Shown piece after piece: positions 10,269 through 18,071 of a DNA stretch of 64,000 nucleotides. The notes under the pieces were generated by a model that saw nothing but the letters and a program-made list of their open reading frames with translations, was not told the origin of the DNA and searched no databases. The stretch spans positions 930,001-994,000 of the forward strand of contig NZ_OOHJ01000015.1 of assembly GCF_900323885.1 (NCBI RefSeq), given 5' to 3'. The stretch comes from [Actinomadura] parvosata subsp. kistnae (GTDB taxonomy: Bacteria > Actinomycetota > Actinomycetes > Streptosporangiales > Streptosporangiaceae). The number at the start of each line of letters is the position of its first letter. Positions within the stretch are counted from its first letter, which is position 1. The position numbers and the translations under genes were made by a program.

Positions 10269-10303
10269 CGTCTGGGGTTCCTTCAGGGGCTGTGAGTCGC
10301 TGA

Positions 10304-11566
10304 TCACCTTAGACCAGCGGCAGCCGCCCGCTTGCGCGCCAGGGCGTCCACACCCGCGGCGAGCAGCAGGACAGACCCGGTGACCAGGTACTTCACGCTG
10401 GCCCCGTACCCCATCAGACCCATGCCGTTCTCGATCACGGCCACCACGGCGCCGCCGAGCACGGCGTCCAGCACCCTGCCCTTGCCGCCGAAGAGGCTGG
10501 TGCCGCCGATGACCGCCGCGCCGACCGCGTACAGCAGGACGGAGCTGCCGCCCGTGTTCGGGTCGACCGAGCTGGCCCGCGACGCGGCCACGATGCCGCC
10601 GACGGCGGCCATCGCGGAGCAGATCACGAACGCGCTGATCTTGATCCGGTCCACCGGGATGCCGGCGCGCCTGGCCGCCTCGGTGTTGCCGCCGACCGCG
10701 TACAGGTGACGCCCGAACGCGGTGCGGCGCAGCACCAGCGTCCACGCGACCAGCAGCACCAGGATGACCGGCACCACGATCGGCACGCCGGTCAGCGAGA
10801 CCAGCGCCGGGTTGCGGCTGCGCTCCAGGTTGAGCGCGGCCACCGCGAGCCCCGCGAACAGCGCCAGCATGCCGACGCGGAAGGCGATCAGCGACAGCGG
10901 ATCGGCCGTCAGACCCCGCCTGGTACGGCTCCTGGCCCGCCTGAGCTGCACCGCGGCGAAGATCGCCACGCACACCAGGTAGAGCGCCCAGCCGAGCCAC
11001 GGCGGCAGGTTCTTGTTCGCGATGGCGACGACCACGCTGTCGCGGATGGAGATGTTCGTGCCCTCGTGCACCAGCACCAGCACCAGGCCCTGGAAGGCGA
11101 GGAAGGCGGCCAGCGTGACCACGAACGACGGGATCCCGACCTTGGCCACCAACGTGCCCAGCACGGTGCCGATCACCACGCCGGTGAGGATGGCCGCCGC
11201 CATGCACACGTACCAGGGCAGGCCCGCGCTGGTCAGCGTCACGGCGAGGACCGCCGCGCAGACGCCGCTCGCGAAGCCCGCCGACAGGTCGATCTCGCCG
11301 AGCAGCAGCACGAACACCAGGCCCATCGCGATCAGCGTGACCGCGGCGCCCTGCGTGAACAGGTTGGCGAAGTTGATCGCCGTCAGGAAGGACGGCCGCG
11401 CCGCCGCGAACACCACGCAGAGCACGACCAGGCCGAGCACGGCCGGCAGCGCGCCCATGTCGCCGCCGCGCACCCGCTGGACGTAGGCGAGGAAGCTGTT
11501 CTTGATCGAGGGTGCCTGTGTCGCCGCGACGATGGCCTCGCCGGGGAGTTCCTTGACCTTGTTCAT
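10304..11566 (-). CDS. xylH: Sugar ABC transporter permease (XylH-like)
   Basis: 420-aa integral membrane permease of the ribose/xylose ABC family, with about 10 hydrophobic segments. The characteristic GEIDLSAGFASGV loop and, near the C-terminus, AVGAAVIGGTSLFGGKG are diagnostic of this permease class. It forms the channel with the ATPase at 11563. Its ATG overlaps the ATPase stop by four bases, indicating translational coupling. The length fits XylH-type permeases. Confidence 0.9.
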   Translation of the reverse strand: MNKVKELPGEAIVAATQAPSIKNSFLAYVQRVRGGDMGALPAVLGLVVLCVVFAAARPSFLTAINFANLFTQGAAVTLIAMGLVFVLLLGEIDLSAGFASGVCAAVLAVTLTSAGLPWYVCMAAAILTGVVIGTVLGTLVAKVGIPSFVVTLAAFLAFQGLVLVLVHEGTNISIRDSVVVAIANKNLPPWLGWALYLVCVAIFAAVQLRRARSRTRRGLTADPLSLIAFRVGMLALFAGLAVAALNLERSRNPALVSLTGVPIVVPVILVLLVAWTLVLRRTAFGRHLYAVGGNTEAARRAGIPVDRIKISAFVICSAMAAVGGIVAASRASSVDPNTGGSSVLLYAVGAAVIGGTSLFGGKGRVLDAVLGGAVVAVIENGMGLMGYGASVKYLVTGSVLLLAAGVDALARKRAAAAGLR

Positions 11567-12327
11567 GGGGTGACCCCGTTCTTGAGGCCCAGTTCGCCGC
11601 TGCGGCCGGAAGTGATCAGTTCGACGACCTGCGCGTGCGTCACGTCGGCGGTCTTGACCTGGGCGGCCATCCTGCCGAGGTAGAGCGCCGCGATCCGGTC
11701 GGAGACGGCGAACACGTCGTTCATGTTGTGCGAGATGAGCACCACGGCCAGGCCGGTGTCGGCGAGCCGGCGCACCAGCTCCAGCACCTGCGCCGTCTGG
11801 GCCACGCCCAGCGCCGCCGTGGGCTCGTCGAGGATGACGACCTTGCTGTTCCACAGCACGGCCTTCGCGATGGCCACGGTCTGCCGCTGCCCGCCGGACA
11901 GGCTGGAGACCTGCTGCCTGATGGACTTCACCGTACGGACGGACAGGCCGCTGAGGGTCTTCTCCGCCAGCTCCTCCATGCTGTCCTCGTCGAGCAGGAT
12001 GCCGTTCTTGCGCTCCCTGCCGAGGAACATGTTCTGGACGATGTCGAGGTTGTCGCACAGGGCGAGATCCTGGTAGACGATCTCGATGCCCAGCTCGCCC
12101 GCGTCGCGGGGGCTGTGCACGTGTACCTCCGCGCCGTCGAACAACAGCTGGCCCGCGTCGATCGGATAGATGCCGCCGATGCACTTGACCAGGGTGGACT
12201 TGCCGGCGCCGTTGTCGCCGACGAGCGCGGTGACCTCGCCGGCGTACGCGGAGAACTCGACGTTGTGCAGGACCTTCACCGGGCCGAAGCTCTTGTCGAT
12301 CCCGCGCACTTCAAGGAGGGGGGTCAT
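11563..12327 (-). CDS. Sugar ABC transporter ATP-binding protein, single-domain
   Basis: 254 aa. One ABC domain: Walker A GDNGAGKST (about 37-45), signature LSGGQRQ, Walker B VVILDEPTAALG, and an H-loop histidine in LISHNM. Enteric XylG has two fused ABC domains of about 500 aa; this half-size form would have to homodimerise, as in FrcA-type transporters. It lies between the binding protein and the permease in the operon. A hairpin lies between it and the binding-protein gene. Confidence 0.9.
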   Translation of the reverse strand: MTPLLEVRGIDKSFGPVKVLHNVEFSAYAGEVTALVGDNGAGKSTLVKCIGGIYPIDAGQLLFDGAEVHVHSPRDAGELGIEIVYQDLALCDNLDIVQNMFLGRERKNGILLDEDSMEELAEKTLSGLSVRTVKSIRQQVSSLSGGQRQTVAIAKAVLWNSKVVILDEPTAALGVAQTAQVLELVRRLADTGLAVVLISHNMNDVFAVSDRIAALYLGRMAAQVKTADVTHAQVVELITSGRSGELGLKNGVTP

Positions 12328-12341
12328 GGGGCTCCCTAAAC

Positions 12342-12379
12342 GAGGGCACGGCCCCCGCTCGTGGCGCGGGCCGTACCCC
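12342..12379 (-). terminator. Intercistronic stem-loop downstream of the sugar-binding protein gene
   Basis: Imperfect inverted repeat in the 58-bp gap: the arms read GAGGGCACGGCCC and, on the other side, the complement of GAGGGGTACGGCCC. Such hairpins after a binding-protein gene commonly attenuate or protect mRNA so the binding protein is made in excess of the membrane parts (known for ABC operons; function here inferred). Confidence 0.6.
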
Positions 12380-12385
12380 TCTGTG

Positions 12386-13507
12386 TTATTGAATTCCAGC
12401 CTCGGTGCACTTGGCGGCGAAGTCGCCGGTGCACAGTTCCTCCTTGGTGACGTAACCGTCGGCCACCACGTCCTTGACGTTGTCGAGGTAGATGGCCTGC
12501 GGCTCCATCAGCTCGGCGGGCACGTCCTGACCCGACTCCGGGTCCTTGACGCTGCTGCTCGCCGTGGGCTTCTCACCCTTGGCCAGCGCGACGGCGAGCT
12601 TGGCCGCCGCGTCGGCCTCCTTCTTGACCGCCTTGTAGACGGTCATGCACTGGTCGCCCGCCAAGATGTTCTGCAGGCCCTGGACGGTGGCGTCCTGGCC
12701 CGTCACCGGCACCTTGCCGTTGAGCTTGTTCTTCTTCAGCACGGTGATGGCGGCGTTGCCGAGGCCGTCGTTGGCGGCCAGCACCCCGGCGATCTTCGGC
12801 TGCTCGGTCAGCATCTGCTCGAAGAGCGTTCCGGCCTGGGTGTTGTCCCAGTCGGGCACCGACTGCTCGGGGCCCTTGACGTACTCGCCCGCGTCGAACT
12901 TGGGCTTGAGCACACCGTCGTAACCGGCCTTGAACAGGGTCGCGTTGTTGTCGGTCGGCGAGCCGTTCAGGTAGGCGACGATCGGCTTCTCGGCCTTCTT
13001 GTCAGTGAGGCACTTGACCAGGCCCTCGCCCTGGAGCGTGCCCACCTTGGTGTTGTCGAAGCTGACGTAGTAGGCGGCGCCGCCGCCGAGCGTCAGCCGG
13101 TCGTAGTCGATCGTGGCCACGCCCTGCGACTTGGCCTTTTCGATGACCGTCTTGCCGGTGCCGCTGTCCAGGTTCACGATCATCAGGACGGTGGCGCCGT
13201 TAGTGATCATCTGGTCGGCGATGGTCTGGAACGCCGTCTTGTCGTTCTGGGCGTTCTGGATGTCGTACTGGACGCCGGCGGCCTTGAACGCCTCTTCCAG
13301 GTACTTGCGGTCAGCCGTCTCCCACCGGGCGGAGGACTTGCTGTCCGGGAGGATGACGCCGATCTTGCCGGCCTTGGCCGCTTCTGTGGCCGCTCCTGTG
13401 GCCGAGGCGGACGAGGTCGTGGTCTGACCGCTGTCGCCCCCGCAGGCGGTAAGACCGAGCGCGAGCGCGGCTGCCGCGGCGGTCAGGCTGAGGATCCCCT
13501 TGCGCAT
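12386..13507 (-). CDS. xylF: Xylose-type sugar-binding lipoprotein
   Basis: 373-aa periplasmic-binding-type lipoprotein. Signal peptide ending in the lipobox LTAC, then a low-complexity tether. The body matches XylF-like proteins: DYDRL, YYVSFDN, LNGSPTDNNA, LAANDGLG, VTGQDA and MTVYK, all positions that line the sugar pocket in this family. It delivers sugar (probably D-xylose or a close pentose) to the permease/ATPase pair downstream. ATG at 13507 with AAAGGA about 9 bases upstream. First gene of the minus-strand operon; a palindrome about 100 bp upstream may be the ROK operator. Confidence 0.9.
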   Translation of the reverse strand: MRKGILSLTAAAAALALGLTACGGDSGQTTTSSASATGAATEAAKAGKIGVILPDSKSSARWETADRKYLEEAFKAAGVQYDIQNAQNDKTAFQTIADQMITNGATVLMIVNLDSGTGKTVIEKAKSQGVATIDYDRLTLGGGAAYYVSFDNTKVGTLQGEGLVKCLTDKKAEKPIVAYLNGSPTDNNATLFKAGYDGVLKPKFDAGEYVKGPEQSVPDWDNTQAGTLFEQMLTEQPKIAGVLAANDGLGNAAITVLKKNKLNGKVPVTGQDATVQGLQNILAGDQCMTVYKAVKKEADAAAKLAVALAKGEKPTASSSVKDPESGQDVPAELMEPQAIYLDNVKDVVADGYVTKEELCTGDFAAKCTEAGIQ

Positions 13508-13828
13508 GGTGCAGGGTCCTTTCTTCCGGAGGGGCCCGGATGAATGTTGTTTGCGGCAACGTATTCCGGGATGGACCGCATGGGAAGGGGGTGACGGCGG
13601 CGGATTTGTTGTTTCGGGTAACAATCCAGAAACGTCAGGTCAACCTGCTGGACTCCGTACCGTCGCCGCCGGGGTCGTCCGGCGGGGCGTGGCGCGGAGC
13701 CGGGCGGGGTCGCACGGCTGCCCTCGAACGGGCGCGAGGCGGCGTGACGGCGGCGCCCATGGGCGCGGCCGGGGGCCTTTCCGGGGAGAATGCCAGGATG
13801 GATCTTGTGTCCGGCGGGCCGGGTGGCG
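13508..13828. other. Divergent intergenic region
   Basis: 321 bp between the binding-protein gene and the divergent membrane protein gene. It holds the candidate ROK operator; otherwise I see no gene or RNA. Confidence 0.6.
13602..13627. promoter_or_regulatory. Candidate ROK operator upstream of the xylose-type operon
   Basis: Near-palindrome GGATTTGTT (13602-13610) and AACAATCC (13620-13627) separated by 9 bases, in the promoter region of the binding-protein gene. TTGTT/AACAA half-sites resemble known XylR/ROK operators. Confidence 0.4.
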
Positions 13829-14614
13829 ATGGCTGAGCTGATCGATCTCGTGTACACCACGGCCGGCGGGGTCGTGGGGGCCGTGGTGACCACGTACCTG
13901 TCGCGTCACCAGGAACGCCGCCAGCTGCGCGCCGACGTGCAGCAGCGGCTCCAGCGCGTCGCCGCCGTCCGGGACGGCCAGCTCGACCTCGCCCCGAGGA
14001 AGGCCGGGGACGGGCGGCGGGGCCGGTCGTCTGTCGCAGCGCACTTCGGGCTGTCGGTACGCCTCGAGGACGGCACGGACGCCGAACGCGCGTTACGCGA
14101 AGCGCTCGACGCCCTGGTCGTGAGCGCCTTGTCCGCCGGCGTGCCGCGCAGGGTCCTCGACTTCGCGGGCGGCGGCGAGAAGCAGGCGTTCCAGTGCGAG
14201 GTGCTGCGCCTCGTCGACCTCCGCCTCGGGGGCGTCCTCGACGAGGCGGACCTCGACGTGCTCACCGCCGCCTGCGACGACTACCGGGAGGCGACCACCC
14301 AGCTCCTCCTCCAGGCGCTCTGGCACCCGTGGTGGAGCCGGCTGCGCATGCGCGCCCGGCTGCGCGCACTCCGCGCGGAGGCGGGCGCCCTGCATCGACG
14401 CCAGCAGGCGGCCCTGTCCACCCTATCCGGGCCCGGGCAGGCCGCCCTGTCCTCCCCGTCCGCCGTGTCCGCCCCGCCCGCCGTGTCCGCCCCGCCCGCC
14501 GTGTCCGCCCCGCCCGCCGTGTCCGTCCCGCCCGCCGTGTCCGCCCCGCCCGCCGTGTCCGAGCCCGGGTCCACGCTCCCGCCCCCGCTCGACCCCGACC
14601 CCGACCCCGGGTAG
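13829..14614 (+). CDS. Hypothetical membrane-anchored protein with proline-rich repeat tail
   Basis: About 261 aa, family not recognised. The N-terminus has one hydrophobic segment (LVYTTAGGVVGAVVTTYL) followed at once by a charged helical stretch (SRHQERRQLRADVQQRL) that may be coiled coil. The middle is helical and leucine/arginine-rich. The C-terminal 70 or so residues are six VSAPPA repeats and a PDPDPG end encoded by an 18-bp DNA repeat. The start is uncertain: ATG 13829 keeps the membrane segment near the N-terminus, and an in-frame ATG at 13790 is the alternative. Ends 46 bases from a convergent gene. Confidence 0.6.
   Translation: MAELIDLVYTTAGGVVGAVVTTYLSRHQERRQLRADVQQRLQRVAAVRDGQLDLAPRKAGDGRRGRSSVAAHFGLSVRLEDGTDAERALREALDALVVSALSAGVPRRVLDFAGGGEKQAFQCEVLRLVDLRLGGVLDEADLDVLTAACDDYREATTQLLLQALWHPWWSRLRMRARLRALRAEAGALHRRQQAALSTLSGPGQAALSSPSAVSAPPAVSAPPAVSAPPAVSVPPAVSAPPAVSEPGSTLPPPLDPDPDPG
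14462..14569. repeat. 18-bp in-frame tandem repeat, six copies
   Basis: Units of GCCGTGTCCGCCCCGCCC starting at 14462, 14480, 14498, 14516, 14534 and 14552; each encodes a six-residue V-S-A/V-P-P-A step. Confidence 0.95.
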
Positions 14615-14638
14615 GCGTGCGGCCCTTTTCAGCACGCC
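14614..14638. terminator. Short hairpin between convergent genes
   Basis: GGCGTGC (14614-14620) pairs with GCACGCC (14632-14638) around an 11-base loop, directly after the stop codon at 14612-14614. Confidence 0.5.
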
Positions 14639-14660
14639 GCGGCGACGGGCGATCAGGTCA

Positions 14661-15017
14661 TCACTGCTGCGGGCTCTCGTAGAACGCTTGGACGCGGGCG
14701 GCGTGCCCGTCCTGGTCCAGCTCGACGACGTCGAGGACGCAGTTGCCGTTCTCGCGCCGGTACAGCAGCGCGTACCCGCCCGGGCTGGTCAGCAGCGCCT
14801 CCTCCGTGAACGTCAGGTCCGGGGCCAGCTCCAGACCCAGCTCGAAGTGCCTGCGCAGCTCCGCCTTGCCGCGCAACCGGCCGTCGGCGCGTCCCCAGCG
14901 GCGGGCCACGGTGGAGGCGGTGAAGTCGACGTCGTCGGCGTAGCAGGCCATGATCGCATCGAGGTCGCGGCGCTGCCACGCCGCCAGCCAGGCGTCGGCA
15001 TGGGCTCGAACATCCAT
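14661..15017 (-). CDS. NTF2-like / SnoaL-like small protein
   Basis: 118-aa cone-fold protein of the NTF2-like group: HADAWLAAWQRRDLDAIMACYADDVDF is the usual opening, with the remainder forming the curved sheet (YALLYRRENGNCVLDVVELD). Members include cyclases, isomerases and many small uncharacterised enzymes, so the activity cannot be assigned. ATG 15017 is preferred over an in-frame GTG at 15032 because GGTGGA sits about 9 bases upstream of it. Same strand as the methyltransferase, 64 bases downstream of it. Confidence 0.8.
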   Translation of the reverse strand: MDVRAHADAWLAAWQRRDLDAIMACYADDVDFTASTVARRWGRADGRLRGKAELRRHFELGLELAPDLTFTEEALLTSPGGYALLYRRENGNCVLDVVELDQDGHAARVQAFYESPQQ

Positions 15018-15081
15018 AATCGAAGTATCCACCCACGCTCGCGAGCAGGGCGGGGCAGGGCGGGTGGTCGGGTGCGGGTGG

Positions 15082-15855
15082 TCAGGCTCGTGTGGCCGCC
15101 GTCACGAACATCGGCAGGGCCAGGAACAGCCGGCCGCGCCGCCCCCGTTCGCGCTGCTCGGCGACCCAGCTCTCGGCCTGCTCGGCGGTGATCGCCCCGG
15201 CCGTGCGGGACATGTCCGCCAGGTTCGCCAGGACGGGCACCATCGCCTCGTCGGTGAAGACCTGGGTGTGGACCTCGCAGGTGACGTCGGTGAAGCCCGC
15301 GTCGAGGAGGAGGTTGCGGGTCCGGCGGACGACGCGGGGCGAGGGCACCAGGTCGGCGCGGGCGTGCACGATGGTACGGGTGAGCGTAGCGTCGTCGGCG
15401 TCGATGACGATGGTGTCCCAGTCCTGGCCGATGAGCACGATGCGGCCGCCGGGGGCGAGCACACGGCGCGCCTCGGCGAGGGCGCGGGCCGGGTCGTCCA
15501 GGACGTGGTACACCTTGTCGGCCCGGTAGCCGTGCAGGGAGCCGTCGGCGAAGGGCAGGTCGTAGGCGCCGGCCAGGCGGAAGTCCGCGTCGGGCCAGCG
15601 CCCGGCGGCCACGGTGATCATCCGCTCGTCGGGGTCCACCCCGACGGCCTGCGCGCCCCGCCCGGCCAGCTCCGCGACCGCGCGGCCGGCGCCGCAGCCG
15701 ACGTCGGCCACGACCGTGCCCGGCCCGGCGCCGAGCAGCTCGTACGAACGGGTGCGTAGTTTCTCCGCTCCGGGCAGACTGTCCGCGCGGTCGAGCAGGC
15801 CGATGAGCGCGGCGGTGTCCGTGGCGATACGACTGGTCGTCTGGTTCTCGTTCAC
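15082..15855 (-). CDS. SAM-dependent class I methyltransferase
   Basis: 257 aa. Motif I is VVADVGCGAGRAVAELAGRG, followed by GVDPDERM (ribose-binding acidic residue) and ARRVLAPGGRIVLIG after the central sheet, a standard UbiE/Methyltransf_11-type layout. Substrate not predictable; the family methylates small molecules such as quinones and secondary metabolites. GTG start at 15855 without a Shine-Dalgarno sequence; CAAGAT lies 7 bases upstream, so the mRNA may be leaderless. Located between fabF and the NTF2-like gene on the same strand. Confidence 0.85.
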   Translation of the reverse strand: MNENQTTSRIATDTAALIGLLDRADSLPGAEKLRTRSYELLGAGPGTVVADVGCGAGRAVAELAGRGAQAVGVDPDERMITVAAGRWPDADFRLAGAYDLPFADGSLHGYRADKVYHVLDDPARALAEARRVLAPGGRIVLIGQDWDTIVIDADDATLTRTIVHARADLVPSPRVVRRTRNLLLDAGFTDVTCEVHTQVFTDEAMVPVLANLADMSRTAGAITAEQAESWVAEQRERGRRGRLFLALPMFVTAATRA

Positions 15856-15885
15856 GTTCAGGATCTTGGGCCTTCAAGCCGACTT

Positions 15886-15999
15886 GAAGTCAAGCCGGCG
15901 TCAGAGGGCGGCGGTGCGGACAAGCGGGTGTCGTGGTCGCCCGAAGTCAAGCCGGCATCAGGACGCGGCGGTGAGGACGAGCGCGGTGTTGTGGCCGCC
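15886..15999. repeat. 57-bp tandem duplication of the fabF 3' end including its stop
   Basis: Two diverged copies, 15886-15942 and 15943-15999. The second holds the last 14 codons or so of fabF, its stop at 15958-15960 and 15 downstream bases. The first is an outlying copy beyond the gene, in the same frame (57 = 19 codons), with its own stop in the equivalent position. Both begin with GAAGTCAAGCCGGC. Confidence 0.85.
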
Positions 16000-17184
16000 G
16001 AATCCGAAGGAGTTCAGCAGCGCCACCGACGGGCGGGCCCGGCGCGGCCGTCCCGTCACGATGTCGAGCGCGATCTCGGGGTCCGGGTCGTCCAGGTTGC
16101 GGGTGGCGGGGATGATGCCGTCGCGCAGGGTGAGGGCGGTGGCGACGGCGCCCAGCGCCCCCGAGGCTCCGCACAGGTGGCCGGTCATCGACTTGATGGC
16201 GGTGACGGCGGCGTGCGTGCCGACCGCCCGGCTGATCGAGGCGGCCTCCGTGACGTCCCCGGGCGGGGTGGACGTGGCGTGCGCGCTGACGTGCTGCACG
16301 TCGCGGCCGCTCAGCCCGGCCGAGTCGAGGGCCAGCCGAATCGCCCGCGCCTGCCCCTCCGAGGAACCGGCGGTGATGTGGTACGCGTCGGAGGTGGTGC
16401 CGGCCCCGGCCAGGGTGGCGTACGCGCCCGCGCCGCGCGCCGCCGCGAACTCCGCCCGCTCCAGGATCACCATGGCGGCCCCCTCGGACAGGACGAACCC
16501 GTCCCGCCCCCGGTCGAACGGCCGCGACGCCTCCTCGGGCGCGCCGTCGCTCCTGGACAGCGCCCTGGCCTGGGCGAACCCGGCGAGCGTCAGCGGATGC
16601 AGGCACGCCTCCGCGCCGCCCGCGATCACCACGTCGGCCCGGCCGAACCGGATCAGGTCCAGGCCCATCGCGATCGCCTCCGCGCCCGAGGCGCAGGCGC
16701 TGACCGGCGTGTACGCCCCGCCGCGCGCCCCGAACTCGATGCTGATCTCGGCCGCGGGCCCGTTGGGCATGAGCATGGGCACCGTGTACGGCGACACCTT
16801 CCGCGCCCCCGCCGATTCGAGCAGATCGTCCTGCTCCAGGGTGGTCAGCACGCCCCCGACACCCGTACCGACGACCACGGCCAGCCGCTCCGGCTCCACC
16901 TCCGGGGCGCCGGCGTCCGCCCACGCCTCCCGGGCCGCCACCAGGGCGGCCTGCGCGCAGCGGTCAAGGCGGCGGGCCCGGACCCGGCCCAGCACCTCGA
17001 CCGGGTCCGTACGCATCCGGCCGCCCATCCGTACCGGCAGGTCGAACGCCCAGTCCTCCTCCAGCGCCACGATGCCGGACCGGCCCTCCAGCAGGCCGGC
17101 CCAGGTCGACGGCACGTCCCCGCCCAGGGGTGTGGTGGCGCCGAGCCCGGTGACCGACGCGCCCGCCCTCATCCCGTCATTCAT
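15958..17184 (-). CDS. fabF: Beta-ketoacyl-ACP synthase II-like (FabF family)
   Basis: 408-aa ketosynthase that extends acyl-ACP with malonyl-ACP. The active-site triad is intact: C164 in SACASGAEA, H302 in SAHATSTPPGD and H336 in KSMTGHLCGASG (K331 nearby). The C-terminal LNSFGFGGHN is also typical. ATG 17184 has AGGGAG 7 bases upstream. No acyl carrier protein or other FAS genes are adjacent. Instead it is divergent from a TetR/MFS pair, and two TetR-type palindromes lie in the shared promoter region, so it may be co-regulated with that efflux pair. Primary or secondary metabolism cannot be decided from sequence. Confidence 0.9.
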   Translation of the reverse strand: MNDGMRAGASVTGLGATTPLGGDVPSTWAGLLEGRSGIVALEEDWAFDLPVRMGGRMRTDPVEVLGRVRARRLDRCAQAALVAAREAWADAGAPEVEPERLAVVVGTGVGGVLTTLEQDDLLESAGARKVSPYTVPMLMPNGPAAEISIEFGARGGAYTPVSACASGAEAIAMGLDLIRFGRADVVIAGGAEACLHPLTLAGFAQARALSRSDGAPEEASRPFDRGRDGFVLSEGAAMVILERAEFAAARGAGAYATLAGAGTTSDAYHITAGSSEGQARAIRLALDSAGLSGRDVQHVSAHATSTPPGDVTEAASISRAVGTHAAVTAIKSMTGHLCGASGALGAVATALTLRDGIIPATRNLDDPDPEIALDIVTGRPRRARPSVALLNSFGFGGHNTALVLTAAS

Positions 17185-17289
17185 CCACGGTCTCCCTTGA
17201 TCAGTGGTACGTGCCGCCACGATGCCAGGGCCGAACGTTCGGGACTGATGGCGCCAACCACCCAAAATGCGTCGCGAGATTTGTGCGAG

Positions 17290-17325
17290 TAGACAATGTC
17301 TACGCCAACCGGTAGACACTGTCTA
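17290..17325. promoter_or_regulatory. Two TetR operators over the promoter and start codon of the tetR gene
   Basis: Two 13-bp palindromes, TAGACAATGTCTA (17290-17302) and TAGACACTGTCTA (17313-17325), centres 23 bp apart. The second reaches the A of the ATG. TAGACA at 17290 resembles a -35 (TTGACA) and is 17 bases from a second TAGACA at -10 position, so a bound repressor would cover both promoter elements. Divergent fabF starts 106 bp away. Confidence 0.8.
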
Positions 17326-18071
17326 TGCACACGGCAGGTTCGTCCAGGGACCCGGCAGATTCGTCCACGGGCCCGGCAGGCTCGTCCACAGACACGGCAG
17401 ACTCGTCCTCGGACACGGCAGGCTCATCTACGCACCCGGCAGATCCGGCCACACCCACGGCAGGTTCCCTCCGGGAACGGCTCATCGACCTCGGCGTGGA
17501 GCTGGTGACCAGCCGCGGGGCCTCCCAGGTCGGGCTGCGGGAGATCGCCCGGGCGGCGGGCGTCTCGCACGGCGCCCCGCGCCGCTACTTCCCCACCCAC
17601 CACGCCCTGCTGTCCGCCATCGCCCACCGCGGCTTCGCCGACCTGCGCTCCCGCTTCGCCGCCGCCACGCGGGAGGCGGACTCTCCGCGCGGCCAGTTGC
17701 ACGCCCTGGCGCGGGCCTACGTCCGGTACGCGCAGGAGTGTCGCGGCATGTTCGAGCTGATGTTCCGGCACGACCTCCTCGACAGCACCGGCCAGGCCGC
17801 CGGGGACGCGCCGCGGTTGCGGGAGTCGACCCTGCCGCTGTTCGAGCACATCGTCGGGCTGGTCGGGCAGGTGCGGGCCGAGGATCCGGCGGTGACCGCG
17901 GCTGCCCTGTGGGCGAACGTGCACGGCATCGCACAGCTCTGGACGTGGGGCAGCCTGCCCCTCGCCCTGACCACCGCACCGCCCGACGACGATGACGGCC
18001 GCGGGGGCGGTCGGCTCGACCGGCTTCTCAGTGCGGCGCTGAACGCGCACCTGGGGCCGGTGCCCTCATGA
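17325..18071 (+). CDS. TetR-family repressor with repeat-encoded N-terminal extension
   Basis: 248 aa. The helix-turn-helix (about residues 48-95: LREIARAAGVSHGAPRRYFPTHHALL) is preceded by about 46 residues of T/P-A-G/D-S-S repeats, which are not part of the TetR fold and come from a 21-bp DNA repeat. No alternative ATG or GTG in frame precedes the HTH, and the start codon abuts the second operator without a Shine-Dalgarno sequence, so translation is probably leaderless. The last four bases overlap the MFS gene start (ATGA), so the two are coupled. It likely represses itself and the transporter until a drug-like ligand binds. Confidence 0.88.
   Translation: MHTAGSSRDPADSSTGPAGSSTDTADSSSDTAGSSTHPADPATPTAGSLRERLIDLGVELVTSRGASQVGLREIARAAGVSHGAPRRYFPTHHALLSAIAHRGFADLRSRFAAATREADSPRGQLHALARAYVRYAQECRGMFELMFRHDLLDSTGQAAGDAPRLRESTLPLFEHIVGLVGQVRAEDPAVTAAALWANVHGIAQLWTWGSLPLALTTAPPDDDDGRGGGRLDRLLSAALNAHLGPVPS
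17331..17468. repeat. 21-bp in-frame repeat in the tetR N-terminus
   Basis: About 6.5 degenerate 21-bp units with core (A/C)CGGCAGRYTCGTCC, beginning two codons after the start codon and encoding seven-residue serine/aspartate/glycine steps. Confidence 0.9.

Noticed and set aside
15018..15032. Alternative GTG start (15032) for the NTF2-like gene
   Set aside because: No ribosome-binding site upstream; the ATG at 15017 has GGTGGA at a suitable distance.
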